64,000 nucleotides of DNA from Nemophila menziesii (taxonomy: Eukaryota > Streptophyta > Magnoliopsida > Boraginales > Hydrophyllaceae), in NCBI GenBank assembly GCA_029959085.1, contig JARWIR010000002.1:77714224-77778223 (forward strand), written 5' to 3'. Each line of letters opens with the position of its first letter. Positions within the stretch are counted from its first letter, which is position 1. Under the pieces are notes generated by a model. The model was given only the letters and a program-made list of their open reading frames with translations, was not told the DNA's origin and ran no database searches. The position numbers and the translations under genes were made by a program. This document shows, in pieces, positions 35,034-44,639 of this stretch.

Positions 35034-37860
35034 CCAGTATGTTTATTTGGGTGAACACGATACAATACTTGTTATTGTTTCCGCTAACTTGATAGGTCCT
35101 CAAGAGTCAAAGTTGTTACGTTTTCTTTATACCAACAACGAGACAATTGAGTGGACTATTGCTAACATCAAAGGCATTAGACCTACCATTTGTCAACACA
35201 AGATCGTTCTTGAAGATAAAAAGGCACAATCACTTGAGGGTCAGAGGAGACTTACACCAGTAATGAAGGAAGTGGTGAGAAAGGAAGTTATCAAGTTGTT
35301 GGATACATGGATAATCTTCTCCATATCTAACAACAAGTGTGTGAGTTTCGTTTAATATGTGCCAAGGAAAGGAGGAACCATTACCATCCTCGGCGATCAG
35401 AATGAACTCATACCCTCGAGGACCGTTTTGGGTTGGAGAGTGTGTATGGATTATTAGAGATTAAACAAGGCTACAAAGAAGGATCATTTTCCTTTACTGT
35501 TCATAGGCCAGATGTTAGATTGTAGATCTCGGTTTTGAGGCCTAGGCGGTCGACCCGGGCCTAGCGCCTAGGCGGGATTACACGGGGCCTAGGCGGAATT
35601 ATACGGTTTTGAATCTCGCTGTGTAATTTTGTATATTTACTAATATATATTTAGTAATTATAGAAATTTTAACTATTTAAGTCATAAAAATTCATCTAAC
35701 AACACTATAATATATATAAAAATACTAAAAATTGAGTTATAATATCAATTAAAAAATTCTCGAGAATAAGAAAAATAACAAAAAGGTCTATGAGGGCATG
35801 TTTTGCCATTAATCGGCGCCTAGGCGGCCATTTTTTGCCATTAATCGGTGCCTAAACGGGTTAGGCGCCTATTCCACAGCGACTAAGGCGCTAGGCAAAA
35901 ACGCCTAGAGTTTTAACTAGGCGTAAGCGTCTGAGGGGGGAGTTGACGCCTAGGCGGGGAGATCTACAGCATAGCTTGCAGGGAGAGAGTACTACTGCTT
36001 CCTCGATGTCTATCAGGTTACAATCGAATTCGTGTAGATCCGGATGATAAAAAACTACTTTCACATGTCCATTTGGCACATTTGCATTTCAAAGGATGCC
36101 ATTTGGATAATGCAATGCACCAGCCACGTTCCAATGGTGCATGTTGGTGATATTTTAGGATATGACTGGTCAGTTCTTGAAGGTATTTATGGATTACTTC
36201 TCAGTGTTTGGTGATAATTTTGATCATTGTCTTGCCAACTTTGAGAAGGTGTAAATTCGTTGTAAAGTATCTGATCTTGTTTTGAATTGGGAGAAATGTC
36301 ACTTCATGGTTCGTGAGGGGATCGTTTTGAGGCACAAATTTTCGAGCAAGGTGTGGAGGTTGACCGTGCTAAGATTGAGGTATCAAAACCCTTACACCTC
36401 CCACTTTTGTTATAGGTGTGAGAAGTTTCATGGGTCATGCAGGATTATACCGCCGTTTTATTAAAGTTTTTTCAAAGATTATCAAGCCACTTTGTAGCTT
36501 ACGTGAGAAGGATGTGAAATTTCACTTTACTAATTCACATCTTGAAGCTCTTGGCAATCAAAGAGAAACTCATCTCTACACCAGTTATGACTCCCCCCTG
36601 ATTGGAGTCTTCTATTCATGGTTACATGTGATGCGAGCAATCATGCTATGGGTGGCGTGTTGGGTCAAAGTAAGGATAAGATATATATATATATATACTG
36701 TTTATTATGCAAGTAAGACTTTTACAAGTGCACAATTGAACTACACTGTAACTGAGAAGGAGTTGTTGGTCGTGGTATATGCATATGATAAGTTCCGTTC
36801 CAATCTTCTTGCAGCAAAGGTGATTGTATACACGGACCATTCAACAATTAAGTACCTCATGAAAAAGAAGGATGCCAAGCCGCGTCTTATTAGGTGGGTG
36901 CTTTTATTGCAAGAGTTTGATTTGGAGATTCGAGATCGAAAGGAGAGCGAGAATCAAGTAGTTGATCATGTGTCTCGCCTCAAAGGTTCTAATGTTAACA
37001 ATGGACCTGAATTGGTCAAAGAGGTATTTCCGAATGAGAATTTGTTTGTGGTGAATACATAAATTGTTCCATGGTAAGCAGATATTGCTTATCTTATTAT
37101 GAGTGGAGCATTTCCCATTGGAAGCAAACCACAAGAAAAGAAGAGATTGATGCATCGTGCGAAGCAATTCTTTTAAGAATATCTGTTATTGTTCAAAGTA
37201 TGTAGTGATAAGATGATTCAAAGATGTGTGGTTGAACATGAGATTCGTGATGTTGTGGGAGTTCTCACGATTTACCATATGGGAGACATTTCAAGGGTGA
37301 TCACATAGCCGTTAAGGTACTTCAATCCGATTTATTGGCCTACTATTCATAGAGATTATCACATGTTTGTCAAGCAATGTAAAAGATGCCAATTTAGCAA
37401 AAATATTTCGAGGCTTGATAAGATGCCGCTCAACAATGTGTTGGAAGTTGATAATTTTTATGTTTGGGGTATTGATTTCATGGGACCATTTGTTCCATCT
37501 CAGGAAAATCAATACATCTTGTTAGTAGTGGGTTACGTATCGAAATGGGTAGAAGCGGTGGCTTTACCCACAAATGACGCATGAGCGGTGATCAAATTTT
37601 TGAAATCACACATTTTCACAAGACATGGAACGCCAAGAGTCGTCATTAGTGATGGAGGTACGCATTTTGTAAATAAATATCTAAAGGTTGTACTTGTGAA
37701 ATATGGAGTGAGACATAGATTATCCACCGCGTATCATCCCCAAACAAACGGTCAAGCCGAGATCTCTAATCGAAAGATAAAATCCATTCTTGAAAAGACC
37801 TTTGGACCAACAAGGAATGATTGGTCAACGAAGTTAGATGATGCGTTATGGTCCAAAAAA
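35034..37860 (+). pseudogene. Second Athila-type pol relic (RT, RNase H, integrase)
   Basis: Starts inside pol (QYVYLGEHDT), then a pre-RT block (IKGIRPTICQHKIVLED), the RT start (RRLTPVMKEVVRKEV), and a break where the 451-bp MITE copy 2 sits (35521-35971). After it come RT parts ([18 protein letters not shown]), RNase H (IYYASKTF-like, [38 protein letters not shown]) and integrase ([16 protein letters not shown]-like VISDGGTHFVN, YHPQTNGQAEISN). Similarity is lost abruptly after LDDALW at about 37850. Stops include TAA 37060-37062 and TGA 37582-37584. An (AT)-rich insertion near 36680-36700 also shifts the frame. Confidence 0.85.
35521..35971. mobile_element. 451-bp MITE rich in GCCTAGGCG, copy 2
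   Basis: Aligns end to end with 17188-17647: TGTAGATCTCGGTTTTG at the left, CGCCTAGGCG-type motifs in both arms, GATCTACAGCA at the right, followed by TA. The left flank seems to have lost about four bases. The insertion splits the RT frame of the second Athila relic, so the MITE moved after that element had landed. Confidence 0.75.
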
Positions 37861-38234
37861 ATTATATTTCGATTCACGATTCGTGAACTATGGTCCAAAT
37901 CCACTTGTTGTGTACTTCGAAGGATTTGTGGCATTTTACATTATTCCTTGTCATGTTACGAAGTTAACTGTAATTAGATACCTTCTGTTGGTGCTGGAAT
38001 TTTGTTTCTCCGGAGTGTTTGTCTTAATGATGGGGGAATTTTGTTTCTCCGTTGTGTTTGTCTCAATCACAAAGGATCAGGTGAGTTCGAGAGGCTCATG
38101 GAATGAAGACAGATCGTTTGGAAGATTTTTAGGTGTGATAATCAGAAAAGAAATAGTTGTTGTGGATCTAGTAGATATTTGTGGGTCAATTTTTATGTAG
38201 ATGTGGTGTCATGTCCTTTTTCTTCTTTTAGTTA
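37861..38234. other. Sequence past the pol breakpoint, with a short tandem duplication
   Basis: Two adjacent copies of a segment starting GGAATTTTGTTTCTCCG and ending TTGTCT(T/C)AAT lie at about 37998-38072. No coding similarity. Confidence 0.45.
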
Positions 38235-38485
38235 CTACCTCCGTCCATTTTTGTTTGTCCACTTTTTTGGTGCACAAGAATTAAAAAGAGCATTTAATAT
38301 TTTCCCTCTTTACACAATGTCCTTAATTAATATACATGATATTATTTATTAGTCTACCTTTTCTACTATTTAATTAGGGGTAATGTTGGAAAAATAGGGA
38401 AAAAGTGTATTGGTAATGAGAAATTGACAAATAATATTGGACACCTTTTTTTAAAAAATAGGACAAATAAAAATGGACGAGGAAG
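38235..38485. mobile_element. Stowaway-type MITE (Tc1/mariner)
   Basis: TA target duplication (38233-38234 and 38486-38487). Terminal repeats CTACCTCCGTCCATTTTTGT and, inverted, CTTCCTCGTCCATTTTTATT match the Stowaway consensus start CTCCCTCCGT. 251 bp, AT-rich, non-coding. Confidence 0.88.
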
Positions 38486-39205
38486 TACAAAATGTTTCTA
38501 AAAAGAAATAGCAGCAGGAAGAAAAAGGAGGATATTTAAGGAATTGTGCTTCATGTAAGTTGGTGTTCTACGTGAAATGAGAGGAACACAAGATTAAGCA
38601 CTTGAGTAATTTAATCAGTATAGATAATTTTTATTAATTACTTGAGTAGTGTTCAATCTTTATTTTGGGTCTTGAGCTTTTTCTGTTTCATTTATCTGAA
38701 TTAAACTCTTGGTTGTAACCTTGAGCTGCCTTGGATTCATATATAAGAGTACTTCGAAAATCAGAGTATATTGTGGGGCTTTTGGAGATTCACAACACGT
38801 GAGACACTCTTTGACTGTTATTTCCATCACACACATTTTTTTGCGCCAAGTTGCCTGAAATTCCAGTTTCTGTTTCAGACAATGTGATTCTTGATAAATT
38901 TGGGGTTGAATTTTGAATCCAGTCATTTTGTTAGAAAATAATTATTTGAGGTGTTCATTAATTATAGAGTTTTTTCATTACACCGGAAACTTATTGACTC
39001 TCTAATAAAGATGAATAATATATTTTTGTATTTTTGTGAGATACTCAAACATATCATCGGTGCGCATCATCTATACTCTTCTCTCGTGATGTGTTGATAC
39101 CGTTTCATTAAGCAGAATCGGTTTCGTTATAACGCCGTGTCCACCTATGTTATTATTCAATCCGTATACGCATCCGTTTCATTATATAGGTGACTCATCT
39201 CAAAT
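38486..39205. other. Gene-free stretch
   Basis: The minus frame at 38660-38926 (88 codons) has no recognisable domain. The 9-bp target duplication of the next MITE is at 39197-39205. Confidence 0.4.
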
Positions 39206-39391
39206 GAGTAATGCTGGGTATCATCTAAAAAATGATCACTCAAATATTAACTTCCTAAGTGGTCCAATTAAACTGTTTGTTTCATATAAAAGAGAGAAAA
39301 AAAGTAATCAGGAAAGAGAAACAGTTTAATTGGACCACCTAGAAAGGTGATATTTGGGTGATCATTTTTTGGGTGATACGCAACATTACTC
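39206..39391. mobile_element. 186-bp hairpin MITE with perfect 9-bp target duplication
   Basis: Terminal inverted repeats of 73 bp (39206-39278 and 39319-39391, nine mismatches) begin GAGTAATGYTG and leave a 40-bp loop. ATCTCAAAT is duplicated at 39197-39205 and 39392-39400. A 9-bp duplication points to the Mutator superfamily. The transcript would form a near-perfect hairpin. A related element is at 6281-6513. Confidence 0.85.
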
Positions 39392-39439
39392 ATCTCAAAT
39401 ATTTTGTGGTTACTTATAGCTCCTTTACAAATCGTGATT

Positions 39440-39961
39440 GCTGTACCATACATTTTCTTAAATTTTTACCATCTTTCACTAGCGTAGGTAATTCTGACGA
39501 ATTTGTTTTTATTATTAATGTATCGCAATCAACTTTCAATTGCTATATTGTGTCCATAATTTGGAGCACATACCTTATAGAGAAAAGCTGAAACTACTTC
39601 GCAACCCCTTGCAAAATCACCTAAAAAGGATCCATCTTTATCCCTAAATATGCCACCAATACCTACTTTAGACGAATCGTCGCCAAAGCACCTATCAATA
39701 TTAAGCTTTATCTCGGTCTTCGGTTTCACGAATTTGTTTATTGTCAGACACAATCAATCTTCCATCTCGTTCTGAATCCTAGACTCGAAAAAAATCGCAC
39801 GCGGAATTTCGTACTATTGATAAGAATTCACATGGCTCATTTTCTTCGTCCCATGCACATAAAGTATTTAATTTATATTTGTCCATAACAAATACGCAAG
39901 TGCCGCTACTAATTGCCCAACGCGTCGACAAAGACAGTGGCCGAAAACTTTTTTCTCCCAA
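39440..39961 (-). pseudogene. RNase H-like domain relic (LINE type)
   Basis: The minus frame 39753-39529 reads EIKLNIDRCFGDD, then VGIGGIFRDKDGSFLGDFA, the start of the plant RNase H-like domain. The usual catalytic AE segment is damaged. Similarity resumes with NYGHNIAIES and INNKNKF beyond a stop. The upstream minus frame (39961-39779) has no match I can name. Confidence 0.55.
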
Positions 39962-40379
39962 GCCAAGTCTAGTTGGGAGTCCCCACTATCAGTAAATTCA
40001 GCCTGAAAATCTCAATCCAACGTCATTCTTGTTAGACATGGATTTTTCAAACTATTATATATATGTTTTAACCCTTTCGAGTAACCCGAACCATCCACGT
40101 ATAAAAAAAAAAGAACCAATCTCCATTTTTAGATCATTACTCCAAAGCCCAACCATATACAAGTAGTCAATCCAATTGTTTTATATTCTCAAACCTAAAC
40201 TTCAAAAAATTATAGGATCACTCCTAAATGCATTGTCACTTATAGCCCACTAAAACGTTGATTATTCTAATAATTGAAATATCTCTCGGAGGATTTTAAC
40301 TCAATGGTCATGAGGCCTCGAGGAATATATATATAAATGTGTATGTACTCATGAAATCTATGATCTATCAATTTTGGTA
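39962..40379. other. Gene-free stretch
   Basis: AT-rich. A short (TA) run lies at 40327-40334. A phrase like ACTCAATGGTCATGAGGCC was considered as a tRNA-like box A, but no box B partner was found. Confidence 0.35.
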
Positions 40380-40659
40380 AAAAAAGGTCAACCCAAACAA
40401 ATGTCTAAAATACATTTTTTCAAATAAGTTATTTCATAAGAAAATATTTATTTTTCACAACTAAAAAATTGTATAATTAAAACATTCTTACAAAATTTTG
40501 AAACCTAAAAATTTATATTATTACAATATTCATTATTCTAAAACTAACCCATTTCATAATATTTTTTATTTTATAACAGAAAATTAAATCACTTTCTTAC
40601 ATCGTCAAACATGTATGTCCATAAAAATAAAATAAATCAATTATAAACCAGAGGCTAAA

Positions 40660-40870
40660 AGTATGAATAAAACGTAGTGGGTTGACAACACAAAAATTAG
40701 TCGGTGACACTACAAAAACCGTGGGTTGTTAGTGCAATAATAGTGGGCGACACCACAAAAATCGTGGGATGACAGTGCAAAAGTAGTAAGTTGACAATAC
40801 AAAAAACAGTGGGTTGATAGTACAAAAACAATAAAGTGATAATACAAAACAGTGAGTTGAAAGTAACCTT
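40660..40870. repeat. Tandem array of GTGGGTTGACAGTACAAAAA units
   Basis: Seven degenerate units of 26-30 bases. A related array is at 42010-42200, and both are preceded by similar stretches of ATAACTAAAATATT-type sequence (40440-40600 and 41800-41900), so a larger block was duplicated. Confidence 0.65.
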
Positions 40871-40989
40871 CAAATTTTCACATAAACATATTTTCACACA
40901 TAAAGCCCTTTAGCATAAAATTTACAAATTTTAAGATAAAGAAAAGAAATATACAACCAGAAACATTGAAAATTTCAGAACCAGAAAAA

Positions 40990-41225
40990 AAGTAAAAGTT
41001 GAAAAAAAATGAAACATAAAACCTAAAACCCATCTCTTCGCACTTGCATTCATTGAAACATAAAACATAAAATAAAGTATAAAACCAAAAAAATCCAGAA
41101 ACAAAAAGAAATAGAAAAAGTAAACGTTAAAAAACAATGAAACATAAAACCTAAAACACATCTCTTCACACTCGCATTCATTGGAACAAAAAACATAAAA
41201 TAAATCTCTTCACAGTTACCTTCCC
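40990..41225. repeat. Tandem duplication, 128-bp unit
   Basis: The phrase GAAACATAAAACCTAAAAC starts at 41011 and again at 41139. The units stay alignable through CATCTCTTC(G/A)CAC and CATTCATTG. The hydrophobic minus-strand ORFs here are translations of the A-rich repeat and not genes. Confidence 0.75.
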
Positions 41226-41529
41226 ACCAATCCATTCTCCTGCACAAGGAAACTGTTGCCACTTGGGGAGCATTCCCCTGCACAAGAAACTTGCCGCCAC
41301 TCCTACACAAAAAAATTTAGGAAAATTGTGTAGTTGATTAGTTTTATTTTGGTTTTGTATTACATATAACCCCATTCTATATTGTTTAATATATATATAA
41401 AAGGTAATGTTTAATTAATTTATTCTAATACAAGGGTAGAAATGAAAAATTAGAAAAAATATGGACCTCTTGAGAAGGTAAAAAACTGTGAACTTGGTAG
41501 AGGTATGTTTTGTGTATTTGGATCTTTAG

Positions 41530-41602
<73 letters not shown>
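41530..41602. repeat. (AT)n microsatellite
   Basis: Uninterrupted TA dinucleotide run of about 36 repeats. Confidence 0.95.
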
Positions 41603-41603
<1 letters not shown>

Positions 41604-42009
41604 TATAGCTTGTACTTGAAAATACTTGAACAAAAATTTATGTAAAAATTTATCATTCATTATTCATAATTAATTGGACCATAAAAAAATTTTACTTACT
41701 TGTAAAGTCTATAACTTAAAAAAATTTAGTTAAAAGGTTCAACCTAATAAAATGACTAAGATACCTTTGTCTTCTTAATTAATTACAAAACATTCAATAA
41801 CTAAAGTCATTGTCCATAGCTAAACTATTCCATAACTCCAATATTTTATAACCAAAATATTCTATAATTATAATATTTTATAACTAAAATAGTTCATATC
41901 TTTACTATTCTATGACGAAAAATAAAATCGCTCCTTGAATCGTAAAATTAACAAAATACTTGTATGTGGGAAAAAAAACAATTAGATAGCACTATTCTAA
42001 AAACGCAAG

Positions 42010-42200
42010 TAAAAAATAGTGGGTTGATAGTAAAAAAAATAGGGGGTTATAGGTGCCAAATAGTGGGTTACACAGACATATTAATTGGTTGACAATTTAA
42101 AACCAATGGGTTACCAATACATCACTGTTGATTGTCGTTAAAAACAATGGGTTATATGTCGTAAACAATAGTTTATCTTGTCAACTAATACATTAATGGT
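42010..42200. repeat. Degenerate TAGTGGGTTGA/TAGT repeats, second array
   Basis: Units resembling those at 40660-40870 but more diverged: AATAGTGGGTTGATAGTA, AATAGTGGGTTACACAGA, CAATGGGTTACCAATACA and others. Confidence 0.55.
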
Positions 42201-43082
42201 GTAAAATTAATGGAGTGCTAAGATAATTCAGTGGATAGCTAATAAAACTCTCAAGGAATGATGTGAAACACTAATTTTGGCCTTAACTAAGCAAAGAATA
42301 CGCTTAATCTTCAGATCTTAACAATTGCACCATACAAACACAGATATACAACAAGATTAAAAGAGAGAAATATATTAAAACTAACAAACCTCAGAACTTA
42401 CTAACCTAAAAGAAATCAAATTAGTATTTAAACGTATATGAAATAAAATTATTCATAACAAAATACACGAAAAATGATTAAACGGCAAAAAAATGCACGA
42501 AAAATGGCTGCAAAATCTGGACCAATGGATGAAAACATACCTTGTGAATAAAAAAAGATGAAATGACAGACAGAGTATACCTTAATTGATTGAATTATAT
42601 CATTTGTTCTATTTTTTATGACAATTTGAATCCATCCAAGATTTCCTATTGCTTAAATGCACAATCCTTTAATCCTTTTCTATTCCATATAATGCTTCCA
42701 TATGGGTTATACCCGATCTTCCCAAATCGTCGACCAAGTTCTCGACTAAGTATTAGCAAAAAAATAGCTAAATCATTCTCCTCTCCATCACGGGCAAAGG
42801 GACTCACCTCATTCAATGAAATAGGCTCAATAACTTTTACAATCTCATTAGAAAATGTTACTTTAGGGATTGATTTTTCCAAGGCCATCTTCAGACTGTT
42901 GTTTCTTTTCATGGTACCTTGATTGCTAGCCAAAGGTGGACCCAATACTACCCACTCCAGTGATTCATGGATTAGCATGAGTCTATCCATGGTCGAAGGA
43001 GAATAGAGATTCGAGTTTGCTGGGGACATGAAATATATTAGTTTTATCATTTTGTATGTTGGTGGTCTGGGTTAGCTTGAAC
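42201..43082. other. Stretch with one unassigned minus-strand ORF
   Basis: The minus frame 43050-42646 is open for 134 codons, with ordinary composition (contains MDRLMLIHESLEWVVLG and ISLNEVSPFARDGEEND). I do not recognise it. It may be a fragment of a retroelement ORF or chance. No other signal. Confidence 0.3.
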
Positions 43083-43215
43083 ACACCACGACTATTCCCA
43101 CTGGGAATATACACGCCTCCCTATGCATACCCCCATGTACCTCTCGCTTCACACACTTTTAGTGTAGTAGAAATATCAGGCCCCTGACCAGTTGAGCTAA
43201 CCCAACTGGTTGAAT
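43083..43215 (-). mobile_element. Possible tRNA-derived SINE
   Basis: The minus strand starts with CCAGTTGGGTTAGCTCAACT, in which TAGCTCAACTGG matches a pol III box A well. A box B-like GTGTTCAAGCT lies much farther away than usual. No A-tail or target duplication was identified, so this is tentative. Confidence 0.35.
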
Positions 43216-43788
43216 CTATTAGTTTTATCACTCATGAACATTAAGAAGTACAGTATATTAGAGATTTCTAATAGTCACTTTTCCCACACGTGTGCACCAC
43301 CACCTGCCAGACCTGGAACTGGTTGTGGCAACGATGGCGTGACGAGGCTTGGCGAAGTGAGACGAGACCTGGCGTGGTCGTGAGTCATAGGGAGTTGGGG
43401 AGTTTGGGAGACTTGACTTGGGGAATTAAAAATTAAAATATAACTCATTTTGGGAGCATGTACTTATAGGAGTCGCTAGATATGTTTGAAGAGATATCAG
43501 AAGAAACGTACACCATCAATACTCCAAATTCCCCTCCCTGGCAATCAGGTCGCCCTTGAAGCCACTCCCACGTGAATAAACTGTCAAGCATGATCCCTTG
43601 TTGCACTCCTTGAATTGCTTGCATAACGTAGCATATACTATTCCATATGACTCGGCAAGATGTCTGAATTAAAACTCTTGTTAACTCGTACTACTGTAAA
43701 AAGAGAGCTTTGACACTTCATTCTACACAATAAGAAACCAGAGCTTCTTTTTTCTTCCTTTAGACGTTTTGAGAAAATAGTTTGATAA
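43216..43788. other. Gene-free stretch
   Basis: Contains a short G-rich patch (43330-43430) with repeated GAGGCTTGGCG/GAGACCTGGCG phrases. No other structure. Confidence 0.4.
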
Positions 43789-43797
43789 ATTCCATTA

Positions 43798-44129
43798 GAG
43801 CGAATTCCATTTTTAGGCCATTACCTATAGTCTAAAAATATTTTTATGTCAAGCATTTCAATGTCCATCTTTAAGACAAACATATTGAAAATGCTCATTT
43901 TTAGGCCATGTGACTAACTCTATCCAAAAAGTAATGAATTTTGAAACGTTTGGCCTAAAAATGTTAACTTGTCAGCAACATATATCAGTTATTTTTTGGC
44001 TGGAGTTTGCTACATAGCCTAAAATGAGCATTTTTTAATTCCTTTGGCCTAAAATGGGCACTTTGAAACGTTTGGCCTAAAAATGTTTTTTAGACCGTAT
44101 GTAATGGCATGAAAAAAGGAATTTACTCG
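43798..44129. mobile_element. 332-bp MITE with 9-bp target duplication
   Basis: ATTCCATTA is duplicated exactly at 43789-43797 and 44130-44138. The inverted ends pair over about 65 bases: GAGCGAATTCCATTTTTAGG with the inverse CGAGTAAATTCCTTTTTTCA, then GCCATTAC, GTCTAAAAA, and CGTTTGGCC-type phrases repeated inside. The 9-bp size fits Mutator-type elements. No coding capacity. Confidence 0.78.
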
Positions 44130-44639
44130 ATTCCATTATGTTTTGTAGTGAACGCACACTTTTGACGAAAGTAATATTCTTCTAGATCGTATACAGGTTA
44201 GCACCTCGAATGTACTCGAAAAATCTTTCTTAAGGTAGTGTCTTTGGATTTTTTGAAGTGATAAGTATTTAATGTCGAATAGAACTTATTCGGTTAAGCA
44301 GTAGTGTCTGAATGAATCAGACTTGGTTTGAAATCTTAATGAAACAAATCAGTTAATAGATATTCAGATGGTTAGAAAAAAAAACAATTTTATTAATTCA
44401 GTGTCTTAACGAAGCAGATTAAGAGTTCATTAAGTGTAAACAAACACTCCCTGAATGTGTTTACGCTACTACACTTTTTATGGTTTGTTGTATTTCGTGT
44501 AATTTTTTTTTCTACATCATAAACTTGTTGTGAGTTGAAATTTATTATTTTTCAATAATTTAATTGTGATTATCGTTACCGACCCGTAATCAATAACTCA
44601 ATAATTTAATTTTTCAATATTTTTCAGCGGGATTTTTTT
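44130..44639. other. AT-rich gene-free stretch
   Basis: Nothing recognised before LINE similarity begins near 44640. Confidence 0.4.

Noticed and set aside
40281..40400. Possible tRNA-like SINE
   Set aside because: Only a weak box A-like phrase; no box B, A-tail or target duplication.
40931..41375. Hydrophobic Phe-rich minus-strand ORFs that look like membrane proteins
   Set aside because: They are translations of the A-rich 128-bp tandem repeat; the hydrophobicity comes from T-rich codons.
41530..41602. ORF of alternating Ile/Tyr residues
   Set aside because: It is the (AT)n microsatellite read in frame.
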